Shown here piece by piece: positions 1-8,333 of a stretch of DNA of 33,466 nt (position 1 is its first letter; each line of letters starts with the position of its first letter). Source of the DNA: Candidatus Latescibacterota bacterium (lineage in GTDB: Bacteria > Hydrothermota > Tepidihabitantia > Tepidihabitantales > CAIPLT01); assembly GCA_018335915.1 (NCBI GenBank), contig JAGXRL010000156.1, positions 1-33,466 on the forward strand, in the 5' to 3' direction. The notes beneath the pieces were generated by a model that had not been told where the DNA came from, made no database searches, and saw nothing but the letters and a program-made list of their open reading frames with translations. Both the position numbers and the translations under genes were made by a program.

Positions 1-1231
1 GGTACATCGACTTAATCAGCAATGCTAAGCCGGCAACACAAGGAGCAGAAAATGAAGTGCCGTCCGGCGCATAATAAGCATTATTATTGGTCGTAGTCAA
101 AACTCCGGTGCCAGGTGCCGTGACATCAACCCAGGATGCATAATTGGATTCATAACCGCCACCCCAGTTTGAGCGCATATCATTTGCATCTGAAGCCGCG
201 CAGGCAATGACATTATTATAACAAGCCGGATAACGAGGCCCGCCGTAAGAATATTGATTACCAGCCGAACCAGTCAGGACACATCCGCTTTGCCAGGCAT
301 ATTGGATTGCGTTGTCTTTGGGAGCATAATAAGAAGAACCGCCATAAGACATATTGATTACATTAACGCCCCGGGCAACGCCATAATATATCGAAGAAAT
401 CGCCTGTCCTATGTAAATACCGCCGCCAGAACCGGCTCGAACCGCAACCTGTTTGCAATTCCAGCCATAACTGGCAACGCCGATATTATTATTGGTGGTG
501 GCAACGATAACACCAGCACACATTGTTCCGTGGTCATCACCGCCTTCAGGAATCGGGTCAGGGTCGCTTGAAACAAAGTCATAACCGATAACATCGTCAA
601 TATAACCGTTACCATCATTGTCAATGCCATCAAGGTCTCCACCAGAACTAGCAGGCCAGGGGTCAAACAGGCCATTGCCATTAATATCTTCAGGAACATT
701 GACTTTAAAACTATATTTGAGGTCGTCATGATTATAGTCAATGCCCTGGTCGATTACCAGAACTGAGACCGCGGAGTTACCGGTTGTCGCGTCCCAAGCT
801 AAAGGTGCCTGGGTTTTATGTAAATGCCATTGGGAACTGAAATATGGGTCATTAGGAGTAAGGTCAACCGGCATGATTATATTGGGACCGGCAAATGCGA
901 CAGCCGGGTCGTTTTCAAAATCACGGACAACGGCATTGACATCAGTATTTTCATCAAAATAGAGCGAATATAACAAATCAAGGCTAAAACTTTTGGCTAA
1001 TTCATTTGGATTAGGGTCTTTAATCAATTTATTGAACCGGTCAATCTGCCATTTCTGGTTTAACTGGTCAATTGAAGAAACATTGGTTTGAACAATTCCG
1101 TCAGTTACTCTAAAGTTTATCTGTTCACGGTAGTGCTGATGAAACTGAATAATAATTTCACCAGGCAGGTAACTTTCACCGATTGCAATACCAGCAATCA
1201 GGATTATTGTTAATACAACTTTATTTAACAT
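1..1231 (-). CDS. Secreted subtilisin-like (S8) serine protease, C-terminus beyond window (partial)
   Basis: Hand translation from ATG at 1231 is open to position 1: signal peptide MLNKVVLTIILIAGIAIG, propeptide-like region, then VLVIDQGID (Asp), DDHGTMCAG (His), DGTSFSAP (Ser). SD GGAGG upstream of the start. Confidence 0.9.
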   Translation of the reverse strand, partial: MLNKVVLTIILIAGIAIGESYLPGEIIIQFHQHYREQINFRVTDGIVQTNVSSIDQLNQKWQIDRFNKLIKDPNPNELAKSFSLDLLYSLYFDENTDVNAVVRDFENDPAVAFAGPNIIMPVDLTPNDPYFSSQWHLHKTQAPLAWDATTGNSAVSVLVIDQGIDYNHDDLKYSFKVNVPEDINGNGLFDPWPASSGGDLDGIDNDGNGYIDDVIGYDFVSSDPDPIPEGGDDHGTMCAGVIVATTNNNIGVASYGWNCKQVAVRAGSGGGIYIGQAISSIYYGVARGVNVINMSYGGSSYYAPKDNAIQYAWQSGCVLTGSAGNQYSYGGPRYPACYNNVIACAASDANDMRSNWGGGYESNYASWVDVTAPGTGVLTTTNNNAYYAPDGTSFSAPCVAGLALLIKSMY

Positions 1232-1380
1232 TTCACGCCTCCGTTATTTGTGAATATAGTAATCATAATAAATATTATCACTTGATTTGATATAAAAGTC
1301 AAGATAATTGTAACCATGTAAATAACCTTGACAATTTACACTTTTAAATTATTATAACATATAAGAAAGGAGTACTGTTT

Positions 1381-1935
1381 ATGCACAAATTTTTAACGAT
1401 TGTTATGATAGTCGGATTAATACTCAACTGCGGTGGTCCGAAAAAAGAGGCATCGGTGAAAACAGCAGAGTTCACAGCAGAGATCAAGATGGTGGAACCA
1501 GTGAGTGTTGCTTCGCTCGAACGGATGGGACCTTATCAGGAATTTGGCAAAACCATGAGCGAATTGTTTAATTGCACAATGGAACGACAAATTGTACCAA
1601 CCGGCGCACCGTTTGGTATTTATTATGACGATCCATCACAAACCAAACCAGAATCGACCCGCTATGAAGTTTGTCTGCCGGTCAGCCCAGAAATCAGAGG
1701 CGATAAACTCGTGAGTGTAAAAACTTTGCCAGGCAGCGAGGTCGCATGGACAATTCACACTGGTGCCTATGACAATATCAGCTCGACTTACGAAAAACTA
1801 ACCAAATGGGTTGATGAGCAGGGTTATCTTGTAAATGGTCCGGTACGAGAGATATATTTAAACGACCCAGGCACAGTGCCAAAAGAATCACTCAAGACGG
1901 AAATTCAATTCCCGGTCATTAAGAAAACAGAATAA
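1381..1935 (+). CDS. Lipoprotein with GyrI-like / effector-binding (AraC_E_bind-type) domain
   Basis: Lipobox-like ILNCGG after N-terminal hydrophobic segment; GyrI-like features (RMGPYQEFGKTMSEL, GAPFGIYYDDP, YEVCLPV, HTGAYDNISSTYEKL). SD AAAGGAG 8 nt before ATG. Confidence 0.7.
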   Translation: MHKFLTIVMIVGLILNCGGPKKEASVKTAEFTAEIKMVEPVSVASLERMGPYQEFGKTMSELFNCTMERQIVPTGAPFGIYYDDPSQTKPESTRYEVCLPVSPEIRGDKLVSVKTLPGSEVAWTIHTGAYDNISSTYEKLTKWVDEQGYLVNGPVREIYLNDPGTVPKESLKTEIQFPVIKKTE

Positions 1936-1943
1936 GGATTTAT

Positions 1944-1976
1944 AAGCGGAGCGTAATCTGCGGCTCCGCTTTTCTT
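1944..1976 (+). terminator. Rho-independent-type hairpin
   Basis: Perfect 9-bp stem AAGCGGAGC(1944-1952)/GCTCCGCTT(1963-1971), 10-nt loop, followed by TTCTT. Confidence 0.7.
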
Positions 1977-1979
1977 ATA

Positions 1980-2429
1980 ATGGTTTGCGTGAAAATCGAG
2001 CCGATGACGAGTCAGGACTTAGACCAGATTATTTTGATTGAGAAACAGAGTTTTAAGATTCCCTGGCAGCGGAGTTTTTTCGAATATGACCTGAAGCAAA
2101 ATAACCGTTATTGTCTGGTTGCAAAAGAGAACGATATTGTTTTAGGTTATGCCAATGCCTGGCATTTTGCAGATGAGATGCAGCTGGCAAATATCGCGGT
2201 GAAAAAAGAGCAGCGCAAACAGGGTGTCGGCAGCCGTTTATTACAAGAGGTCGTAAATATTGCCCAAGAAAACCAGTGTCAGAGCATTATTTTAGAAGTC
2301 AGGATATCTAATACGGCTGCCCAATACATGTATGAGAAATTCGGATTTAAATCGATTTTTGTGAGAAAACGATATTATCCGGATGGGGAAGAGGCGATTG
2401 TTTACAAGAAGAGTCTAAAGAAAAATTAG
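1980..2429 (+). CDS. rimI: GNAT acetyltransferase, RimI-like (ribosomal protein N-acetyltransferase)
   Basis: GNAT motif A NIAVKKEQRKQGVGSRLLQEV, followed by ILEVRISNTAAQYMYEKFGFKSIFVRKRYYPDGEEAIVYKK, typical of RimI. True start may be downstream of 1980. Confidence 0.8.
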   Translation: MVCVKIEPMTSQDLDQIILIEKQSFKIPWQRSFFEYDLKQNNRYCLVAKENDIVLGYANAWHFADEMQLANIAVKKEQRKQGVGSRLLQEVVNIAQENQCQSIILEVRISNTAAQYMYEKFGFKSIFVRKRYYPDGEEAIVYKKSLKKN

Positions 2430-2941
2430 AATTTATCAGTGGAGATTATTTCTGATAAAGGTTTGCGGGGTTTTGGTTCGGGCGTCTGGTCCGGGTAACC
2501 GAGCGGGGTCAGAGCAATAACCTTGACATCTTCAGGTATATTTAAGATGCGTTTGACTTCTTTTTCTTCATAAGCGCCAATCCAACAGGTACCCAAACCT
2601 TCATTCGTCGCAGCAAGCATAATATGTTCCAGGGCGATTGCGAGGTCAACCGGATAAGAGCTCCAATAGCCGCCCATTCTGCACCAGGCAATTTTTTCTA
2701 AAGCAACTGCACAGATAACAACCGGTGCCTGACCAATAAATTCCTGATTACGGCAGGCCGCGACAAGCTGTTTTTTTATTTGGGCGTCTTTAACAACAAT
2801 GAATTTCCAGGGCTGGATGTTTTTTGCCGAAGGGGCTAATCGACCGGCATCGAGAATTCTTTCCAGAACTGGTTCTGGAATCGGGTCGGATTTATATTTA
2901 CGAATGCTTTTGCGTGATTTGATTACTTCGTAGAATTCCAT
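2426..2941 (-). CDS. Nitroreductase family protein
   Basis: MEFYEVIKSRKSIRKY N-terminus, RLAPSAKNIQPWKFIVV, GLGTCWIGAYEEKEV, ALTPLGYPDQTPEPKPRKPLSEI. Confidence 0.9.
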   Translation of the reverse strand: MEFYEVIKSRKSIRKYKSDPIPEPVLERILDAGRLAPSAKNIQPWKFIVVKDAQIKKQLVAACRNQEFIGQAPVVICAVALEKIAWCRMGGYWSSYPVDLAIALEHIMLAATNEGLGTCWIGAYEEKEVKRILNIPEDVKVIALTPLGYPDQTPEPKPRKPLSEIISTDKF

Positions 2942-2952
2942 AAAATTTAGAG

Positions 2953-3026
2953 AGCGCCCGAAGTGATTTGAACACTCGACCTGCGGATCCGGAATCCGCT
3001 GCTCTATCCAACTGAGCTACGGGCGC
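2953..3026 (-). tRNA. tRNA-Arg (anticodon CCG)
   Basis: Minus strand GCGCCCG TA GCTC..GAGC A GCGGA TTCCGGA TCCGC AGGTC GAGTG TTCAAAT CACTT CGGGCGC T folds as a full cloverleaf; anticodon CCG; CCA not encoded. Confidence 0.95.
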
Positions 3027-3079
3027 AAAAAGCAATAGTGCGTGACTCGCTTTTCAGTATTGCCACACACTATTGCTTG
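3027..3079 (-). terminator. Rho-independent-type terminator between the bS22-like gene and tRNA-Arg
   Basis: Minus-strand AAGCAATAGTGTG...CGCACTATTGCTT (13-bp stem with one G-U) followed by TTT. Confidence 0.6.
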
Positions 3080-3086
3080 AATATTA

Positions 3087-3182
3087 CTACCGTAACTTCT
3101 TCTTATGACGATTAGATTTACGGCGTTTCTTAAACTTATGTCGTTTTATTTTTCTGAGTTTGCGTTTTCTTCCACAAGGCAT
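3087..3182 (-). CDS. 31-aa basic bS22 / AURKAIP1-COX24-like small ribosomal protein
   Basis: Hand translation of ATG 3182 to TAG 3087: MPCGRKRKLRKIKRHKFKKRRKSNRHKKKLR, resembling the short Bacteroidota COX24-domain proteins (MPSGKKRKRHKxxTHKRKKRLRKNRHKKK). Below the ORF-track cutoff. Confidence 0.85.
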   Translation of the reverse strand: MPCGRKRKLRKIKRHKFKKRRKSNRHKKKLR

Positions 3183-3226
3183 ATTTTTCCTTTACCACGA
3201 AAGCACGAAGTACCATAAAGCGTACG

Positions 3227-3252
3227 AAAAAGAGAACTCGTTTTGTGCTCTC
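3227..3252 (-). terminator. Rho-independent-type terminator after HU gene
   Basis: Minus strand GAGAGC-loop-GTTCTC followed by TTTTT. Confidence 0.5.
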
Positions 3253-3262
3253 GAAAATTTCA

Positions 3263-3553
3263 TCACTTCTTGGCGATTTTTGCTTTTAAGTTTTTACCCG
3301 GCTTGAATACCACGACCAAACGCGGTGGTATATGCAAGGGCACGTTTGTTTTCGGATTGCGGCCGACTTTGGGCTTGCGGAGTTTGGTGCGAAAGACACC
3401 AAAATCACGGAATTCAACCCGGTTACCGCTTAATAGTGCTTTGGAAACTTCATCGAGAAACATCTGGCAGATTGTCAAGACATCAGTCCGGGCAATGCGC
3501 GGTTTGAATTCTTTCGAAATCTTCTCGACGATGTTGTATTTTGTTAATGTCAT
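3263..3553 (-). CDS. HU/IHF family DNA-binding protein
   Basis: MTLTKYNIVEKISKEF...GNRVEFRDFGVFRTKLRKPKVGRNPKTNVPLHIPPRLVVVFKPGKNLK matches HU/IHF pattern. Confidence 0.95.
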   Translation of the reverse strand: MTLTKYNIVEKISKEFKPRIARTDVLTICQMFLDEVSKALLSGNRVEFRDFGVFRTKLRKPKVGRNPKTNVPLHIPPRLVVVFKPGKNLKAKIAKK

Positions 3554-3564
3554 TTATATCCCCC

Positions 3565-3780
3565 TCACTTACAGGTGCTACAATTCTGTGAAGAGCAACT
3601 GGTACAAGAACTAGTGCTGACTTTTTTATCAGTACCAGCAACTCCGAACAAAGAAACTAATTTATTTATTTTTTTGCTGCCACACCTGGAACAACAAATT
3701 TGTTTTGCATCATTTGAGTTAAATACCAATTCTTCAAATGATTCTTTACATTCAAGGCAGACATAGTCATACAAAGGCAT
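3565..3780 (-). CDS. FmdB-family zinc ribbon protein
   Basis: MPLYDYVCLECKESFEELVF...CCSRCGSKKINKLVS; Cys-rich tail SSCTSCSSQNCSTCK. Confidence 0.9.
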   Translation of the reverse strand: MPLYDYVCLECKESFEELVFNSNDAKQICCSRCGSKKINKLVSLFGVAGTDKKVSTSSCTSCSSQNCSTCK

Positions 3781-3824
3781 AAGAGTTAGTATATACTAAT
3801 AAGTAATATTTGTCAATTAAAAAT

Positions 3825-5063
3825 TTATTCATATCTTAGAGCATCAATTGGATTAAGCTGGGCCGCCCGGTTTGCCGGGTAGATGCCAAAGAAAATTCCG
3901 ACCGCAGCGGAAAAACCGATACCTAAGAATACGGTCCAGACCGGCACTGCCGCAGACAGGGGTGAAACCGCACTGACAATTTTACCAATGCCAACTCCAA
4001 GCAAGGTGCCGATAATACCGCCGATAATCGAAAGCATAACCGCTTCGAAAAGAAACTGATACAGTATATTGCGGGTCGAGGCACCGACTGCTTTGCGCAA
4101 GCCGATTTCACGGGTGCGTTCACTGACCGCAACGAGCATAATATTCATAATCCCGATACCGCCGACCAATAAAGAGATTGCGGCAACGCCGATCATCACG
4201 ATGAAAGCAATATTGCTGATATTTTTGTAGATTTCTCTCAAACTTTCCTGGGTATTGATACCAAAATCATCAGGTTTATCATAACCGAGCCCGCGCCGGC
4301 GGCGCATCAGTTCCCGAATCTGGTCAATCGCGGGTTCGAGATGCTTAGCGCTTTTGGGCAAGACCTGAATCGAAATACCGCTGAATACGGCCTGCATGCC
4401 AATCGGTTTCGGGAAAATTTTATTAAAAGTGGAGAGCGGAATGATTATGACATTATCCTGGCTCTGACCGAAAAAACTTCCTTTCCGACCGAGCACGCCA
4501 ATGATTAATGTTCGTTTTCCGTTGATATTGATATACTTTCCGACCGGGTCTTCAGTCGGAAAAAGATTGTCAACGATATAACCGCCAACACAGCAGACTT
4601 GCCCTTTGCGATTATAATCTTCCTGATTGATGAACCGACCCGATTCGATTGAATAGTTTGTCGTGTATTGCAGGTCGGGTGTCGAGCCGGTTACTTCAAC
4701 CTGCTTGGCGGTTCGACCCTGATAGTTCAAGGATGAGATATTCGCGTTTCTTTGCGGAGCGACTTTGTCAACCGCCGGCAGTCTGGCGATTGCCCAGGCA
4801 TCGTCAATCGTAATTTCTTTGCGCTTGGCAATTTCCTGGATATCCATTCGGCCAGTACCCCAGGAGAAACGCTGCACGAAAATCGTATTTGAGCCGAGCG
4901 ACTGAATCTGCTCTTCAACCGACCGGTTCAAACCCTGGACCAGCGAGAGAATCGCGATAATGGTCATGACACCGATGACAATGCCAAGAATCGTCAAAAA
5001 AGAACGGAGCCGGTGGGTTCTTAAAATATTAAATGAAGAACTGATTAAATCTTTTATGGTCAT
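3825..5063 (-). CDS. MacB-like ABC transporter permease (FtsX + periplasmic core domains)
   Basis: FNILRTHRLRSFLTILGIVIGVMTIIAI...LVGGIGIMNIMLVAVSERTREIGLRKAVGA...GIYPANRAAQLNPIDALRYE. Confidence 0.95.
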   Translation of the reverse strand: MTIKDLISSSFNILRTHRLRSFLTILGIVIGVMTIIAILSLVQGLNRSVEEQIQSLGSNTIFVQRFSWGTGRMDIQEIAKRKEITIDDAWAIARLPAVDKVAPQRNANISSLNYQGRTAKQVEVTGSTPDLQYTTNYSIESGRFINQEDYNRKGQVCCVGGYIVDNLFPTEDPVGKYININGKRTLIIGVLGRKGSFFGQSQDNVIIIPLSTFNKIFPKPIGMQAVFSGISIQVLPKSAKHLEPAIDQIRELMRRRRGLGYDKPDDFGINTQESLREIYKNISNIAFIVMIGVAAISLLVGGIGIMNIMLVAVSERTREIGLRKAVGASTRNILYQFLFEAVMLSIIGGIIGTLLGVGIGKIVSAVSPLSAAVPVWTVFLGIGFSAAVGIFFGIYPANRAAQLNPIDALRYE

Positions 5064-5066
5064 CGG

Positions 5067-5741
5067 CTATTTAGTATCCTCAAGAATCTGACCGTCGAGC
5101 ATTTTTATCTGGCGACGGGCATAACCGGCAATATTCGGGTCATGTGTAACCAGAATTATCGTATTACCTTCCTGGGCAATTTCATTGAACAGAGTCATAA
5201 TTTCTTTGCCGGTTTTCGAATCCAGGTTGCCGGTCGGTTCATCGGCAAACACAACCTGGGGGTTATTTATTAAAGCACGGGCTACGGCAACCCGCTGCAT
5301 TTCACCGCCGGACAGTTCATTGGGACAATGGGTTTTACGGTGAGCAAGTCCGACCCGTTCTAATATCGCTTCGATTTTTTCATTTCGGATTCTCGAATCA
5401 ATGCCCGCATATAACAAAGGCAGTTCGACATTTTTCATGACCGTGACCCGGGGCAATAAATTGAAAGTCTGAAATACAAAACCGATTGATTGGTTTCTCA
5501 GGCGGGATAGCTCCAAATCAGAAAGACTGGTGACATCCGTATTTGACAACAAGTATTTGCCCGAAGTCGGAAGGTCGAGACAACCGAGCAGGTGCATGAG
5601 CGTTGATTTGCCAGAGCCAGACGGACCAGTAATTGCGATGTATTCACCGTTTTCAATGGCAAGGGAAACGCCGCGCAGAGCCTGGACAACATAGGTTCCG
5701 ATCGTATAGTGCCGGGTCAGGTTTTCGGTCTGGATTAACAT
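5067..5741 (-). CDS. MacB/LolD-type ABC transporter ATP-binding protein
   Basis: Walker A GPSGSGKST, signature LSGGEMQRVAVARAL, Walker B VVFADEPTGNLD, H-loop VTHD. Confidence 0.96.
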   Translation of the reverse strand: MLIQTENLTRHYTIGTYVVQALRGVSLAIENGEYIAITGPSGSGKSTLMHLLGCLDLPTSGKYLLSNTDVTSLSDLELSRLRNQSIGFVFQTFNLLPRVTVMKNVELPLLYAGIDSRIRNEKIEAILERVGLAHRKTHCPNELSGGEMQRVAVARALINNPQVVFADEPTGNLDSKTGKEIMTLFNEIAQEGNTIILVTHDPNIAGYARRQIKMLDGQILEDTK

Positions 5742-5743
5742 GC

Positions 5744-6838
5744 TTAATTTTGATTTGTCTTGGTGAATTTTACTTTGTCACCGTCTTTGAGCTTGGCGAG
5801 AATTTTATACGGACCGGTAATGACAATTTCACCGGGCTCGATGCCTTCGAGAATTTCCAGGTCAGTTTCACTGGCAATGCCGGTCTTGATTGCTTTGAGT
5901 TTGGCAGCATCTTTTTCAACCACAAAAACGGTCTGGGTTTCTTCGCCTTTGAGTTTTCTCCGGCCAGCCGACTGAATCGGTATCAAGAGAATACTGTCTT
6001 TTTCACTGGTTATGATTTCAGCATTGATCGACATGCCGGGACGCAGGTCAGGCGTGGTCTTATCGAGTTTGATTTCGACTTCAAAATCAGTTGCCTGGCT
6101 TACTCCGGCAAGCACGCTCTGTTTGGGCATATAACCGACCCGGCTGACCAGACCGGAAAAGGTCGTGTCTGGAAAAGCATCCATCCGGACAATTGCTCGG
6201 GCACTGGTCTTGACCAGCGGAACTTCGGTCTCATCAAGGTCGATAATGCCAATCATTTTTGACAAATCAGCAATGACCATTAAAACCGTGCCCGGATTAT
6301 TCATGGTGCCAATCATAACTGCTTCACCCTGCTCGATGTTGAGCTGGGTGACAGTACCGCTGATCGGCGCATGTATCATTGTTTTATGATAACTGTCTTG
6401 TGCTTGTTCAAGACGGGCTCGAGCAGTCCGATACGCGGCTTGGGCAGTTTCATAATTCTCAAGCGAAATCAGATTTTGAGAGTACAAAGTTTCGGTACGG
6501 ACAAATGCCTGAGCCGCCTGTTCAAACTGAACCTGAGCCAAATCCAAATTGGCTTTGGCGCTTTTCTGGTCGAGCACGCAGACAAGCTGTCCTTTATTTA
6601 CATAACCGCCTTCTTTGACATGCAGTTTTTCGACAATGCCCATGGTTTGTGCCTGAATATTGACCTGGGCTTCGGCTTTGAGTTGTCCGTCACCCGATAC
6701 TTTGGAAGTAATCGAGCCGTATTGAGCCGGCTTGGTTTCAACCAGGACGCCCTGCTCTTTAAAAACAAGATTCAAGACAATGATGATGATGATTAAAAGA
6801 ATCACGCCTAAGATAATAAATAATTTTTTCTTATTCAT
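5744..6838 (-). CDS. HlyD/MacA-type periplasmic adaptor subunit
   Basis: N-terminal TM, lipoyl/hairpin regions (VNIQAQTMGIVEKLHVKEGGYVNKGQLVCVLD; MIHAPISGTVTQLNIEQGEAV), beta-barrel RPGMSINAEI. SD AAAGGGGA. Confidence 0.93.
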   Translation of the reverse strand: MNKKKLFIILGVILLIIIIIVLNLVFKEQGVLVETKPAQYGSITSKVSGDGQLKAEAQVNIQAQTMGIVEKLHVKEGGYVNKGQLVCVLDQKSAKANLDLAQVQFEQAAQAFVRTETLYSQNLISLENYETAQAAYRTARARLEQAQDSYHKTMIHAPISGTVTQLNIEQGEAVMIGTMNNPGTVLMVIADLSKMIGIIDLDETEVPLVKTSARAIVRMDAFPDTTFSGLVSRVGYMPKQSVLAGVSQATDFEVEIKLDKTTPDLRPGMSINAEIITSEKDSILLIPIQSAGRRKLKGEETQTVFVVEKDAAKLKAIKTGIASETDLEILEGIEPGEIVITGPYKILAKLKDGDKVKFTKTNQN

Positions 6839-6854
6839 TCGTTCCCCTTTAGGT

Positions 6855-6979
6855 AAAATTAAAAATTAAATACCAAATATTAAAAACAAAAATGAAAAAC
6901 TTAAAAATTTTACGAGTGTGGTTAAGGTTTTTGCATTTAGTTGTTTGTGTTTTTGGTTTTTGGTTTTTCATTTTTTATT
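6855..6979. repeat. A/T-rich inverted repeat with heptad periodicity between TolC and HlyD genes
   Basis: aaattaa-aaattaa-ataccaa-atattaa-aaacaaa-aatgaaa-aacttaa (6856-6904) opposed by gtttttg-gtttttg-gtttttc (6949-6969). Confidence 0.6.
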
Positions 6980-8258
6980 TTGAATCGCTTATTCCAAGTA
7001 AGTATTCAATCTGCGCATAACTGGTATAGGCATCATAGAGTGCCGAATAATAAGTGTTTTGGGCAGTCGTAAAAGCAATCTCAGTATTGAATAAATCGAG
7101 CTGGCTCAAGGCGCCCAACCGATACTGCTCTTGCGCAAGTTTAAGCAGACTGCGGTTGAGTTCGAGATTTTTCTGGGCATAATTATACCGTTCCTGTGCT
7201 TCTTGACAAGCATAAATCGCATTGACAGCGGTTTTGCGCAAAAGGATTGCCGCTTTTTCGAGCTGAAGCACAGCGCGCAGTTTCTCATTGCGGGTATTGC
7301 CGATGTTGAGTAAATAAGACTTGATTTCAAAGACAGGAAAACTGAAGCGGACACCATAACTTATCACATCATTGTTTTTCCAGGTGTCGAGTTTTTTCGG
7401 CATGAGCGTGTCAGAATAAGTCGATGACCAGAACAAGTTTGCCGAAGGCAAAAGATTGGCAATCGATTGAGCAAAAGCAGTGCGGGCAATTGCGCGTGTT
7501 TTTCGGACTGATTGCAGAGTAAGATTATGTTCGAAAATCTGCGACAAGAGCATTTCATAATCAATGCCGAATTCTGGCAATGACGGAGTCGTGGTCGGTT
7601 TGACGATTTCATAATCGACTCGGCCGATAAATCCTTTTAAATCCTCAATATTGATTAAAAGATTTTTCCGGGCACTTAACAAATCGAGCTCGGCTTGTGC
7701 CAGATAAGTTTCCGAGCGGAGCAGTTCAAAATCAGTTATCTGTTGGAGCCGGTTTTTTGCCTGGGCAAGAAGATAATTATTCTGCGACCGCTCAAAGCTT
7801 GCTTGAGCAATCGCATATAACTGATAAGCTTTGGCAAGATTGAAATAACTGGTCTTGAGTGAATAAACGAGATTGGCAAGTTTGTCTTGTGCCTGCAGCC
7901 GGTAATAGTCATTGTAGATAACTCCTTTGGCAACATTGGCAAAAACATCGGGCGAGAAGAGCACCTGATTCAAACCGACGGTACCGGTATAAGCATAATT
8001 CGGATTTGCGGGTAAACCCGGAATCGTGATTTCATTCTTACTGTAACTTGCGGATGCGGTTGGCGTCGGTAAAAGCTGGGCAATACTGCCGGTAATGCTC
8101 AAAACCCCGCTGGTTTTATCGATTGACGCTTCTTTTATCTGCGGGCTGGATTGTTTTGCCATCTGTAATGCCTGTTCGAGCGATAAAAAGAGCGTGTCGG
8201 GCTGACTGTAACTTAAACCGGTTAACAATACCAATAATAAAAACAAAATTATTCTCAT
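6975..8258 (-). CDS. TolC family outer membrane efflux protein (ORF extends to 8300; start at MRIILFLLL preferred)
   Basis: Signal peptide MRIILFLLLVLLTGLSYS, LEQALQMAKQSSPQIKEA, repeated coiled-coil halves, YRLGALSQLDLFNTEIAFTTAQNTYYSALYDAYTSYAQIEYLLG. Confidence 0.92.
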   Translation of the reverse strand: MRIILFLLLVLLTGLSYSQPDTLFLSLEQALQMAKQSSPQIKEASIDKTSGVLSITGSIAQLLPTPTASASYSKNEITIPGLPANPNYAYTGTVGLNQVLFSPDVFANVAKGVIYNDYYRLQAQDKLANLVYSLKTSYFNLAKAYQLYAIAQASFERSQNNYLLAQAKNRLQQITDFELLRSETYLAQAELDLLSARKNLLINIEDLKGFIGRVDYEIVKPTTTPSLPEFGIDYEMLLSQIFEHNLTLQSVRKTRAIARTAFAQSIANLLPSANLFWSSTYSDTLMPKKLDTWKNNDVISYGVRFSFPVFEIKSYLLNIGNTRNEKLRAVLQLEKAAILLRKTAVNAIYACQEAQERYNYAQKNLELNRSLLKLAQEQYRLGALSQLDLFNTEIAFTTAQNTYYSALYDAYTSYAQIEYLLGISDSK

Positions 8259-8333
8259 TATTATGTTATACGATAATTGTACAAAAAAGTTTCGAAACAA
8301 AATTCAATATTCGTGCTCCGAATTTTTCTTTGA

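Noticed and set aside
254-962. ORFs 254-571 (+), 409-741 (-) and 741-962 (+)
   Set aside because: They overlap the subtilase reading frame, which has all three catalytic motifs; these are shadow ORFs.
3571-3583. ttacaggtgctac near the FmdB gene 3' end
   Set aside because: Encodes the Cys-rich tail of the FmdB protein; short match only.
5633-6262. 209-aa plus-strand ORF
   Set aside because: Antisense to HlyD adaptor and ABC ATPase genes; no recognisable family.
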